Assembly: GCA_944381535.1 (NCBI GenBank)
Contig: CALWLN010000027.1
Coordinates: 1-64,000, forward strand
Length of the DNA: 64,000 bases
Direction of reading: 5' to 3'
Source: an uncultured Lachnospiraceae bacterium
Lineage (GTDB): Bacteria > Bacillota > Clostridia > Lachnospirales > Lachnospiraceae
Made by a program: the position numbers and the translations under genes. A model generated the notes under the pieces. The model was not told the DNA's origin and made no database searches. It saw only the letters and a list, made by a program, of their open reading frames with translations. Below, one piece after another: positions 7,133 to 15,316 of this stretch (its first letter is position 1; every line of letters begins with the position of its first letter).

Positions 7133-8119
7133 ATGATTTTTGACAATATTGAGTTCCACAATGTGGCGGAACTGGAGCCCTGTAAGGAAGGGTATTTCAT
7201 GTGGCGGGTACCAAGGGAAGTACGGGAAAAGCTGAATGAAAGCGCGAAGAATAACACTAGCTGCTACGGGACAGGCGTGGAACTGCGGTTTAAGATCAAG
7301 GGGGACTTTGCCACGCTGATTCTGAATGCGGAGGAATCGGCGGAGGCGGCCGTGGCGTATATTTATTACGGTTCCATTCAGGGCGGCTGGGAAAATTCCT
7401 CCAGAGTCATAGGGAGCCGGAACACGCGAATTAAAATTGACAAGCCCCGGAACGCGGAACTGTTAAATCAGATTGAGGAAGCGTGCAGGCTACCCTTCAA
7501 GCCGGACGTTGTCCGCGTGGTGCTCCCGTATCTGAAGGTACGCTATGTGGGCATAGAGGGAGAAGTGGAGCCGCCGAAGAAGGAGGATCTTCCAGAGAAG
7601 ACGTATCTTGCCTATGGCTCCTCCATAACCCATGGGAGCCTGGCCCTTGCGGCGCCCTACACGTATCCCTTCCGGCTGTCCCAGAAGCTGCGGTGCGATT
7701 ATATCAATTTTGGCTTTGCGGGTTCTGCTCATATGGAGAGGGCAATGGCGGAATACATCGTATCGAGAAAGGACTGGGATTTTGCGACGGTGGAGATGGG
7801 GGTCAACATGCTGGAGATGGACGCGGAGGTATTTGAAAAGCGGATTGATGAATTTACGGAAGTATTTTCAAGGGAGGACAGACCCATCTATGCCACGAGT
7901 ATTTACGGGTTCAATACACCGGCTTTGCAGAAACCGGGCCGCATGTTCCGTGAAATTGTAGAAAAGTACGCGAAACGAAGGCTGCGGTTTGTGGACGGCA
8001 GAGAGATACTGAATGACCCGGCCTTTATTTCTCAGGATATGGTACATCCGTCCATCGAGGGGACAGAGCAGATTGTGAACCGCTGGTACGCTATTCTTAC
8101 CAGGCAGCAGGAGGTGTGA
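7133..8119 (+). CDS. SGNH/GDSL-family esterase with N-terminal beta domain
   Basis: A 328-residue hydrolase. Residues ~45-145 form a beta-rich N-terminal domain as in bacterial acetyl-xylan esterases of this type. The SGNH domain begins at 158 with YGSSITHG (S164 nucleophile; the usual Asp of GDS is Ser), followed by GFAGSA (block II Gly), EMGVNM (block III Asn) and DMVHPS near the end (Asp/His of the triad). No signal peptide is seen, so it should remove acyl groups from imported sugars. The ATG at 7133 has GGGG at good distance; the ATG at 7127 is an alternative. It is the first gene of the first boxed operon; the next gene overlaps or follows by 2 nt. Confidence 0.9.
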   Translation: MIFDNIEFHNVAELEPCKEGYFMWRVPREVREKLNESAKNNTSCYGTGVELRFKIKGDFATLILNAEESAEAAVAYIYYGSIQGGWENSSRVIGSRNTRIKIDKPRNAELLNQIEEACRLPFKPDVVRVVLPYLKVRYVGIEGEVEPPKKEDLPEKTYLAYGSSITHGSLALAAPYTYPFRLSQKLRCDYINFGFAGSAHMERAMAEYIVSRKDWDFATVEMGVNMLEMDAEVFEKRIDEFTEVFSREDRPIYATSIYGFNTPALQKPGRMFREIVEKYAKRRLRFVDGREILNDPAFISQDMVHPSIEGTEQIVNRWYAILTRQQEV

Positions 8120-8121
8120 CT

Positions 8122-8988
8122 ATGCTTTTATCGACGACAACAGCAGGAATCGCGAAAAAACGCGGGGATAAGGAAGCAATCAGGATCCTGGCGGAGGCGG
8201 GATTTGATGCCTTTGACTATGCCTTTTATGCTCATCCGGATGATTCGTCGATTTATGGAGAAAATTTTGTGGAATATTTTAAGAATCTTAAAAACTTTGC
8301 GGAGAAGTGCGGGATATTCTGCAACCAGTCCCATGCGCCGTACCACTCCAGCGTAGGGATTCCGGAGAAGGATGCAAAGATTTATCAGAGGATTGTCCGC
8401 TCCATGGAGGCCTCGGCTGTCCTGGGGGCGAAGATCGTGATCGTGCATCCCCTCCAGCACCTGACTTACGCGGAACACCCGGAGGAGCTTTTTGAGATGA
8501 ATGTGGCGTTCTATAGGAGTCTGATTCCCTACTGCGAGAAATTTGGCGTGAAGGTGGCCGTTGAAAATATGTGGCAGTATAATCCGTCGGGGCACTGTAT
8601 CATAGACAGCACTTGCTCCCGCCCCTGGGAATTTTGCCGGTATCTGGATGCCATTGATAGCCCATGGATCGTGGGATGCCTGGATATCGGACACGCTTCC
8701 CTGGTGGGGACGGATATTGCCGCGTTCATACACGCTCTGGGAAATGAGAGGCTTCTGGCCCTGCACGTCCACGACACCGATTTTGCGCAGGACCTGCACA
8801 CCCTGCCCTTTGTCTCGAAAATTGACTATTTTCCGATCATGAAAGCGCTAAAGGACATAGAGTACCGGGGAGAATTTACTTACGAGGCGGACGGATTTCT
8901 GGAAAAATTTCCACCGGAGCTGTTTCCGGAGGTGTCCCAATTTATGTGCAGCGTGGGGAAATACTTGATCCGGTATGGGGAGAACTGA
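8122..8988 (+). CDS. Sugar phosphate isomerase/epimerase-like TIM barrel
   Basis: A 288-residue protein of the xylose-isomerase-like TIM barrel superfamily (AP endonuclease 2 fold). The metal-site pattern is visible: Glu of VAVENMW, Asp and His of CLDIGHASL, His of LHVHDTD, and Glu of FTYEADG. Relatives isomerise or epimerise keto sugars or inositol intermediates; the exact substrate is not known. The ATG at 8122 follows AGGAGG by 7 nt. It is tightly coupled to the esterase upstream and the GH3 gene downstream, which supports a role in sugar breakdown. Confidence 0.9.
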   Translation: MLLSTTTAGIAKKRGDKEAIRILAEAGFDAFDYAFYAHPDDSSIYGENFVEYFKNLKNFAEKCGIFCNQSHAPYHSSVGIPEKDAKIYQRIVRSMEASAVLGAKIVIVHPLQHLTYAEHPEELFEMNVAFYRSLIPYCEKFGVKVAVENMWQYNPSGHCIIDSTCSRPWEFCRYLDAIDSPWIVGCLDIGHASLVGTDIAAFIHALGNERLLALHVHDTDFAQDLHTLPFVSKIDYFPIMKALKDIEYRGEFTYEADGFLEKFPPELFPEVSQFMCSVGKYLIRYGEN

Positions 8989-8989
8989 T

Positions 8990-11248
8990 ATGAGATACCA
9001 GGAATTTGATGAAAAGATTGAGGGGCTGCTGGCCGCCATGACCCTTCGGGAGAAGATCGGACAGCTGAACCAGATTCCGGAGCCAAAGACTCTGGAGCAG
9101 GCGGAAGCATACAAAGAACGAATCCGGAGAGGAGAGATAGGCTCCATCATTCTGGCTTCAAGTGCCACGGCGGGCAATGAGAAGCAGAAGAATAAGGGCG
9201 CCGCCCAGGAAGACGGCCAGCAGCAAAAGAATGCCGCCCAGGAAGACGGCCAGCAGCAAAAGAACGCCGCACAGGAAGACGGCTGGCAGAGCAACATCAA
9301 TACTGCCCTGCGCAACGAGTTGCAGCGGGTGGCCATGGAGGAAAGCCCCCGTCATATCCCGCTGATCTTCGGCCGGGACGTGATCCACGGGCACCATACG
9401 GTGTATCCCATCCCGCTGGCGGCCGCCGCCTCCTTCAACGGGGAGCTGGTGGAAAAATGCTATCGGAATATTGCCAGGGAGGCCGCGGCGGAGGGAGTGC
9501 ACTGGGCCTTTGCGCCGATGCTGGATTTAAGCCGGGACCCCCGCTGGGGAAGAATTATCGAGGGGCCGGGGGAGGACCCTTATGTGGCGCAGGTTATGGG
9601 CCAGGCCTGTATCCGGGGATTCCAGGGGGAGGACCTTAAGGAACCGGACAGCCTGGCGGCCTGCGCGAAGCATTATATCGGATATGGAGCCAGCGAGGGC
9701 GGAAGGGATTATCACCGGACGGAGATCGCTGATTACAGCCTGTATAATTATTATCTCCCGGCTTTTCGGGCGGCTGTGGAGGCGGGCGCAGCCACGGTGA
9801 TGTCCTCCTTCAACGACATCAGCGGGCAGCCCGTCACCTCCGGCAGGAAATATCTCACGGACATTTTGCGGGGACAGTTGGGATTTGAGGGCTTTGTGGT
9901 CTCGGACTGGGCGGCGGTTCAGATGCTGATAAGATTCGGTGTCGCCGGGAACCGGGCGGACTGCGCCAGGCTGGCACTCCACGCCGGTGTGGATATGGAT
10001 ATGGTGGACGGCTGTTACGGAGAAAATCTGGAGGCGCTGGTGAATTGTGGCCAGGTACCTGAGGAAGAGTTGGACAACGCCGTGCGCCGCATTCTGCGGA
10101 TTAAGTTCGCCAAGGGATTATTTGACCGCCCCTATTGCAAGATGCGGAGGGTGGACCGCGCGGGACACCTGGCTGACGCAAGGACGCTGGCGGCGGAGTC
10201 CATGGTGCTTTTGAAAAATGAGGGCGTGCTTCCATTAGAAAAGGATGTGACTGTGGCGTTGCTGGGTCCCTTTGTTCATGAGAAAAGGTCCCTTCTTGGA
10301 AGCTGGACTTTGGATTATCAGATAGAGGATACGAAAAGCCTGCTGGAGGCCATGCAGGAGAAGCTGGACAGGGAGCATATCCTGCTTAGCGCGGATGAAA
10401 CGGGGCTTTACGACGATTCCGTGCAGAAGGCGGTTAAGGCCGATGTGGTCCTTCTGGCGCTGGGGGAGAGCTGGGAGGCCACCGGGGAGCGGCGCTGCTT
10501 GTCGGACATTTCCCTCTCCGCGCCGCAGCAGGCGATGATCCGCCGGATGAAAGCTCTGGGGAAAAAGGTTGTGGGGATCTTTTTCTGCGGCAGGCCTCTT
10601 GCCATGGAGGGGGTGGCGGAGCAGCTGGACGCGATCCTGTACGCCTGGCATTCCGGGACGAAAACGGCGGAGGCGGTCTGCGACATTTTATTTGGCGACG
10701 TGGTCCCCAGCGGGAAGACTGCCATGACATTTCCCCGGAGAACGGGACATATCCCGCTGTATTATAACGTCACCTCCAGCGGAAATTTTGTGAACGGCTA
10801 CTACGGGGAGGAGCTGTTCCCCTGTTATCTTGACAGTGTGACCAGCCCGGCGTATCCTTTTGGGTATGGATTGTCTTACACTACCTTTGCTTACGGTCCT
10901 GTCACGGCGGAGGAGACATGCTTGTCCCTGGGGGAGCTGGAGGCGGGAAAACGATTCCGGCTCGCCGTGACCGTGGAAAATACGGGGAGTTTCGACGGCA
11001 AGGAAGTGGTACAGCTCTATATCCACGACAAAATAGCCTCCAGGATGCGGCCGCTGCGGGAACTGAAGGCTTTTCAGAAGCCGCTGATCCGGCGCGGGGA
11101 AGCGGCAGAGATCCAATTTGAGCTGGGCTGGGCGGATCTGGGATTCTACACGGAGCAGGGAGAGTACCTTGTGGAGCCGGGAAGCTTTGATATTTATGTG
11201 GGAGAAAATTGTCTCACCGATAATTGTATCAGTATTGAGATTTTGTAA
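8990..11248 (+). CDS. GH3 beta-glycosidase (cytoplasmic)
   Basis: A 752-residue glycoside hydrolase family 3 enzyme with the usual three-part layout: N-terminal barrel (FGRDVIHG, KHYIGYG), alpha/beta sandwich (~400-560), and C-terminal fibronectin-III-like domain (~620-750). The nucleophile is D306 in GFVVSDWA. It has no signal peptide, so it cleaves imported beta-linked oligosaccharides (beta-glucosidase or xylosidase-like). Near residue 70 it has an unusual insertion of an 11-residue unit (AAQEDGQQQKN) repeated 2.7 times, encoded by a 33-bp tandem repeat. The ATG at 8990 overlaps the end of the previous gene and has GGGGAG upstream. Confidence 0.93.
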   Translation: MRYQEFDEKIEGLLAAMTLREKIGQLNQIPEPKTLEQAEAYKERIRRGEIGSIILASSATAGNEKQKNKGAAQEDGQQQKNAAQEDGQQQKNAAQEDGWQSNINTALRNELQRVAMEESPRHIPLIFGRDVIHGHHTVYPIPLAAAASFNGELVEKCYRNIAREAAAEGVHWAFAPMLDLSRDPRWGRIIEGPGEDPYVAQVMGQACIRGFQGEDLKEPDSLAACAKHYIGYGASEGGRDYHRTEIADYSLYNYYLPAFRAAVEAGAATVMSSFNDISGQPVTSGRKYLTDILRGQLGFEGFVVSDWAAVQMLIRFGVAGNRADCARLALHAGVDMDMVDGCYGENLEALVNCGQVPEEELDNAVRRILRIKFAKGLFDRPYCKMRRVDRAGHLADARTLAAESMVLLKNEGVLPLEKDVTVALLGPFVHEKRSLLGSWTLDYQIEDTKSLLEAMQEKLDREHILLSADETGLYDDSVQKAVKADVVLLALGESWEATGERRCLSDISLSAPQQAMIRRMKALGKKVVGIFFCGRPLAMEGVAEQLDAILYAWHSGTKTAEAVCDILFGDVVPSGKTAMTFPRRTGHIPLYYNVTSSGNFVNGYYGEELFPCYLDSVTSPAYPFGYGLSYTTFAYGPVTAEETCLSLGELEAGKRFRLAVTVENTGSFDGKEVVQLYIHDKIASRMRPLRELKAFQKPLIRRGEAAEIQFELGWADLGFYTEQGEYLVEPGSFDIYVGENCLTDNCISIEIL
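9200..9287 (+). repeat. 33-bp minisatellite within the GH3 gene
   Basis: Units begin at 9200, 9233 and 9266 (the last partial). They encode AAQEDGQQQKN repeats in a Q/K/E-rich surface loop between the first barrel helices. The units are almost identical in DNA, so copy number may vary between strains without a frameshift. Confidence 0.9.
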
Positions 11249-11269
11249 AGCAGAAAGGGGCGAGAAAGG

Positions 11270-12838
11270 ATGATACAGCTGCAGGCCCATAGGGGCGTCA
11301 GTACGGAGTATCCGGAAAATACCCTTCCGGCCTTTCGGGCGGCGGTCCGCCAGGGCTATGACCTGATTGAGCTGGACCCAAATTACACTGCGGACGGAAA
11401 GCTGGTGTTGCTCCATGATGATGTGATCAACCGGGTGGCGCGCCACCTGGACGGTTCGGCGCTGAGGGAGCAGAAAAATATTCATGAACTTACCTTTGCG
11501 GAAGCGGCAGCCTTCGACTATGGGCTGTGGTTTTCCGCGAAATTCAGGGGTGTAAAGCTTCCCCTGCTGGCGGACGTGTTTGACCTGGCTAAGAAGTGGG
11601 GGATCACGCTGAAGCTGGACAACAAGATCTGGGGTTTTCCGGAGGCGGTACGGGAGCAGCTTTTACATATGGTGGAGGAAACCGGGGCCTCCGTGGCGCT
11701 GACCTGCGGCGATATGGACAGCGTCCGCAGGGCTCTTAAGACAGGCGCAGTCATCCATTACGACGGAGTGGTAGATGAGGAGAGCCTGCAAAGGCTGGCC
11801 GCCGCCACAAAGGACGCGGTGGTATGGCTTCCCTATGCGTGTCCCCAGACCAGCTGGGTGACGGTTCCCTTCGCCTCCAGGGAACGCTGCGCCCTGGTAA
11901 AGCAATACGCCAGGCTGGGGATCTGGCTTTTGTCCGAATACCGGGACTATGAAATTGCGTGCCGGGAATTTGGGGCGGATTTCGTGGAGACCAACGGATC
12001 CATAAAGCCCATAAGGAACCGGGGGGTCCTGGCGGACATGCACACCCATTCCCGCAATTCCCATGATTCAGAGTGCCCGGTGGCGGAGATGGCCCTTAAG
12101 GAGCAACAGAGAGAAGTGAAAGCTTTCGCTGTGACGGACCATTTTGACATGGTAGATGCCGGCAGGACGGATTTATATGGGAACCTTAGAAATTCCGCGA
12201 AGGAAGTGATAGAGAGCAGGAGCAGTGATATTCGGATACTGACAGGCGTCGAGGTGGGGCATGAGGTCAGCCACCCAAAGGACAGTCTGCGGGTCCTGGA
12301 AATGCAGGCGTACGACGTGGTGCTCGGCTCCGTGCATACCGTCATCTGGGGCCCTTATGAGAGGACGCCTTACTCCCTCATAGATTTTTCCAGGATGCCC
12401 GAAGAGGAGCTTAGGGCTTATCTTCACGCTTATTTTGAACAGGTCCGTAAGATGTTGGAAACAGTTCCATGCGATATCCTGGCGCACCTGACCTGCCCGC
12501 TGCGCTACATCACGGGAAAGTATGGGATCAAAATAGCTCTGCGGCAGTTCCGACCACAGATCGAGGACATTCTGCGCTATAGCATAGACCATGGGATTGC
12601 CCTGGAGATTAACACCTCCGGCCTGAATGACCGGTATGACGATTTTCTGCCCCAGGAGGAGATCGTGAAACTGTACCGGGAAATGGGCGGGTATCTTGTC
12701 ACATTAGGCTCGGACGCCCATGTGAGCGAAAGGGCCGCCAACGGATTTGACAGAGCGTTGGAAATGCTGAAGCGTAACGGGTTTCACAACATTTTTTACT
12801 ATCAGGAGAGGGACAGCATACCCTGTGCCCTTGAGTAA
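11270..12838 (+). CDS. Fusion of glycerophosphodiester phosphodiesterase and PHP domains
   Basis: A 522-residue two-domain protein. Residues 1-250 are GDPD-like: AHRG (H7, R8), YPENT, IELD (E34, D36) and the LLHDD motif with H49, giving the metal and catalytic set. Residues ~253-515 are a PHP phosphoesterase of the histidinol-phosphatase type: DMHTHSRNSHDS (H258, H260), a VTDHFD motif, GVEVGHE, GSVHTV, and SDAHVSERA near the end. Each half alone is well known; their fusion suggests two steps on one phosphodiester substrate, for instance release of a phosphorylated alcohol and its dephosphorylation. It follows the GH3 gene by 21 nt, with RBS AGAAAGG in the gap. Confidence 0.88.
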   Translation: MIQLQAHRGVSTEYPENTLPAFRAAVRQGYDLIELDPNYTADGKLVLLHDDVINRVARHLDGSALREQKNIHELTFAEAAAFDYGLWFSAKFRGVKLPLLADVFDLAKKWGITLKLDNKIWGFPEAVREQLLHMVEETGASVALTCGDMDSVRRALKTGAVIHYDGVVDEESLQRLAAATKDAVVWLPYACPQTSWVTVPFASRERCALVKQYARLGIWLLSEYRDYEIACREFGADFVETNGSIKPIRNRGVLADMHTHSRNSHDSECPVAEMALKEQQREVKAFAVTDHFDMVDAGRTDLYGNLRNSAKEVIESRSSDIRILTGVEVGHEVSHPKDSLRVLEMQAYDVVLGSVHTVIWGPYERTPYSLIDFSRMPEEELRAYLHAYFEQVRKMLETVPCDILAHLTCPLRYITGKYGIKIALRQFRPQIEDILRYSIDHGIALEINTSGLNDRYDDFLPQEEIVKLYREMGGYLVTLGSDAHVSERAANGFDRALEMLKRNGFHNIFYYQERDSIPCALE

Positions 12839-12846
12839 GGAAAAGT

Positions 12847-13788
12847 ATGAAAAAAGCATTACTATTGGCAGGGATCATTTTATCAGCGGTTTTTCTGGCA
12901 GGAGGCTTGTATCTGTTAGAGAAGCAGGACCGGGAGTTGGCCAGACAGTCGGAGGCGCTGGCGGAGAAGGCCGAGCCTCTGGTATGGGAGCAGCGGGAGC
13001 GAAAGCAGGAGCTGGACGCTCTGGAGGAACAGCTGCAGCGTCAGGAATACGGTCTGGGCTCCGTGGTGATCGTATTTACGGAATTAAGGGAGGAGATCTA
13101 TACGGAAGCCTACCCTGTGCTGCAGGAAGCGGGATATCCCGCGGTCCTCGCCGTGACGGATCGGGAATATCCCGGCGGGGAGGGCTGTATCTGTCCGGAA
13201 CAATATGAGGAGTTAAGGTCTGCCGGCTGGGAGACCTGTGTCCGATGGGATGGAGAGCAGCCCCTGGAAGGCTATATGGAGCAGCTGCGGGAAATATTTG
13301 CGGGACTTCAGACGGCGGTTCCGGAGGCGATATATATTTCGGATGGAAGCTATACCGCTTCTTGTGATACGCTGGTCCGGGAAGCAGGCTTTCGCACGGT
13401 CATCCATCACGGGGAGGACGGGCGCGGTATCATAACCCTGGGGTATGAGGAGGAGATGTGGCACGCAGGCGCCATGCCATGGAACCAAAACGGTGTCAAG
13501 ACCACGATCTCAAGCGCGGCGTCCGGAGGCGGTAATTTAATATTGACCGTTGATTTTCAGGAGGGGTCCGCTTTGTTTGAGGCGGATAAATTCCCCAGGC
13601 TCTGCGAGTATCTGAAGCAATGCGGGGAGAACCTTTTTGTGACGGATCTGGAAGGGGCATTGGAGTACCGGCGAGAGGTTGCGGATTCCGGCGCCGATCT
13701 TGAACTGGTGGCGGCAAGACAGCGTCTTCTGGAAGAGATTGAGGAGCTGGAGCGGGAGATTGCGGCAATCTACGGGAGGAGCCAATGA
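12847..13788 (+). CDS. Membrane-anchored NodB-like protein, probably inactive
   Basis: A 313-residue protein. A transmembrane anchor (residues ~4-24) is followed by a coiled coil (~25-70) and a domain with the layout of polysaccharide deacetylases (VVIVFTELREE, YPVLQEAGYPAVLAV, CPEQYEELRSAGWE). Deacetylases normally carry TFDDG and an HxxxH metal site; here FTELR replaces it and no HxxxH is visible, so catalysis of the usual kind is unlikely. The C-terminus is again coiled coil. The start follows the GDPD-PHP stop by 8 nt and the stop overlaps the next ATG, so it belongs to the peptide-maturation-like cassette. Confidence 0.75.
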   Translation: MKKALLLAGIILSAVFLAGGLYLLEKQDRELARQSEALAEKAEPLVWEQRERKQELDALEEQLQRQEYGLGSVVIVFTELREEIYTEAYPVLQEAGYPAVLAVTDREYPGGEGCICPEQYEELRSAGWETCVRWDGEQPLEGYMEQLREIFAGLQTAVPEAIYISDGSYTASCDTLVREAGFRTVIHHGEDGRGIITLGYEEEMWHAGAMPWNQNGVKTTISSAASGGGNLILTVDFQEGSALFEADKFPRLCEYLKQCGENLFVTDLEGALEYRREVADSGADLELVAARQRLLEEIEELEREIAAIYGRSQ

Positions 13789-14576
13789 AAGGCGGCGCGG
13801 GAAAGGAAACGGGCATGGAGCGGGAGATTACGTATCAGTTTAAGATAAGGCTGGCGGAGCGGGTAATCGGTATTTACGCCTGTCACGACTATGTCCGGAG
13901 GCTCTGTTGGGAATATCTGACGGAGGCTCCGGCTGATCTCACGGTGGTGATTTCTAAGGAGGATATCGACTTCGAACGGGGGAAATCTGCCCGGGAGGAT
14001 GCGCTTGCGGGGATCCCGCCCCGCCGATTCACCGACGGATACCTGGAAGCGCTGGCCGTTTACCGCAGTATCGCAGAGAAAATGCTGGATTACGATACGC
14101 TGTTGTTCCATGGCTCCGCCATCGCCGTGGATGGGACGGGGTATCTCTTTGCCGCCAGAAGCGGCACCGGGAAGTCCACGCATGCCGGGCTGTGGCGGCA
14201 GCAGTTTGGGGAACGGGCCGTCATGGTCAATGACGACAAACCCCTGCTGCGGGTTACGGAGGGCGGCGTGACGGTGTACGGGACACCCTGGGATGGCAAG
14301 CATCATCTGAGCAGTCCCATCGCGGTTCCGCTGAAGGCGGTCTGTATCCTGAGAAGGGATGTGTCAAACCATATAGAACCCATCGGGAAACGGGAGGCCT
14401 GGCCCATGCTGCTGCAGCAGGCTTACCGTCCCGCCGACCCGGCGGGCCTTTCCAGAGTCCTGACCCTGCTGGACCGGCTGGCAGGACAGGCAAGCCTTTA
14501 TTCCCTGGGCTGCACCATGGAGCAGTCGGCTGCCCTGGTGTCCTATGAAGGCATGAATCCGGAGAAAAGGCTGTGA
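13785..14576 (+). CDS. HPr-kinase-like P-loop protein of RiPP-type clusters
   Basis: A 263-residue protein with an HPrK/PckA-type P-loop AARSGTGKSTH (residues ~123-133) and VNDDKP (148-153) as metal-binding segment. The N-terminus resembles the SynE/HprK-like proteins that sit in peptide-modification clusters with PqqD and S24/S26 peptidases. It lacks the HPr kinase N-terminal domain and no HPr gene is near, so classical HPr phosphorylation is unlikely; it may phosphorylate a peptide or nucleotide-sugar partner. The ATG at 13785 overlaps the previous stop (ATGA); an ATG at 13815 with GGAAAGGAAA is an alternative start. Confidence 0.8.
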   Translation: MKGGAGKETGMEREITYQFKIRLAERVIGIYACHDYVRRLCWEYLTEAPADLTVVISKEDIDFERGKSAREDALAGIPPRRFTDGYLEALAVYRSIAEKMLDYDTLLFHGSAIAVDGTGYLFAARSGTGKSTHAGLWRQQFGERAVMVNDDKPLLRVTEGGVTVYGTPWDGKHHLSSPIAVPLKAVCILRRDVSNHIEPIGKREAWPMLLQQAYRPADPAGLSRVLTLLDRLAGQASLYSLGCTMEQSAALVSYEGMNPEKRL

Positions 14577-14622
14577 GGGGAAGGGGATTCCCATAGAGGA
14601 GATTTCAGAAAGGACTGGTAAT

Positions 14623-14883
14623 ATGAGATTAAAGGATGGTTTTATCACCCACGAATCCGATGGGGAGCAGATCATGGTCGGAGCGGGCGGTACGCATTTT
14701 TCCGGGCTTGTCCGGAGTAATAAGACCGCAGCCTTCATTGTGGAGCAGTTAAAGGGGGAGACCACTCCGGAGGGGATCGTGGAAGCGGTGGCGGCAAAGT
14801 ACGACGCTCCCAGGAACCAGATACGGAAGGATGTGGAGAAGATTTTGGACAAGCTCCGCAGCATAGGTGCCATCATTGAATGA
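14623..14883 (+). CDS. PqqD-family peptide-recognition protein
   Basis: An 86-residue protein with the PqqD/RRE pattern: three N-terminal strands (LKDGFITHESDGEQIMV), then FSGLVRSNKTAAFIVEQL, where a helix replaces the usual NxtaaxIwel block, and a C-terminal winged-helix part ending at LRSIGAIIE. PqqD-like domains bind leader peptides of ribosomal natural products and hand them to modifying enzymes. The 3' end overlaps the next gene by 17 nt. Together with the P-loop protein and the peptidase it marks a peptide-maturation cassette. Confidence 0.88.
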   Translation: MRLKDGFITHESDGEQIMVGAGGTHFSGLVRSNKTAAFIVEQLKGETTPEGIVEAVAAKYDAPRNQIRKDVEKILDKLRSIGAIIE

Positions 14884-15316
14884 ACAGAATTTTGAGAGCT
14901 ATTTAGACCAATACGGACGCCTGATCTACATCAACGTGGGCACCAGCATGCTGCCTCTGCTCCGGGAGCGGCGGGATCTCATGATCATAGAAAAGCCCAA
15001 GGGCAGGCTGAAGAAATATGATGTGCCCCTGTATAAACGGGACAATGGGCAGTATGTGCTGCACCGTATCCTGAAGGTGAGGAAGGAGGATTACGTACTC
15101 TGTGGTGATCACTGCTATAACCGGGAGTACGGCATCACGGACCGCCATATCATCGGGGTGCTGACAGGCGTGGCGCGTGACGGCAGGACGTATCCGGTGA
15201 CGGACTTCAGATACCGTCTATATGTCCATATCTGGTGCGATTTCTTTTATATAAGAGCGTTGCTGCTGAGAACTAAAGGCGTCCTGGGCCGGATCAGGAA
15301 AAAAGGGCGGACATGA
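14867..15316 (+). CDS. S24/S26 peptidase, SipW-like
   Basis: A 149-residue peptidase of the LexA/signal-peptidase fold. The nucleophile is S27 in NVGTSMLP. The second catalytic position is H66 in YVLHRIL, as in the SipW/Sec11 Ser-His type rather than the Ser-Lys type. The C-terminal part carries a hydrophobic aromatic segment (YRLYVHIWCDFFYIRALLL) that may touch the membrane. Family members cleave signal or leader peptides. GTG 14867 is used; TTG 14876 with AGGTG upstream is also possible. It overlaps pqqD and the ABC gene, so translation is coupled. Confidence 0.82.
   Translation: MPSLNEQNFESYLDQYGRLIYINVGTSMLPLLRERRDLMIIEKPKGRLKKYDVPLYKRDNGQYVLHRILKVRKEDYVLCGDHCYNREYGITDRHIIGVLTGVARDGRTYPVTDFRYRLYVHIWCDFFYIRALLLRTKGVLGRIRKKGRT

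Noticed and set aside
8116..8988. Start of the isomerase-like gene at GTG 8116
   Set aside because: ATG 8122 has ideal spacing to AGGAGG, while GTG 8116 lies almost on the RBS itself.
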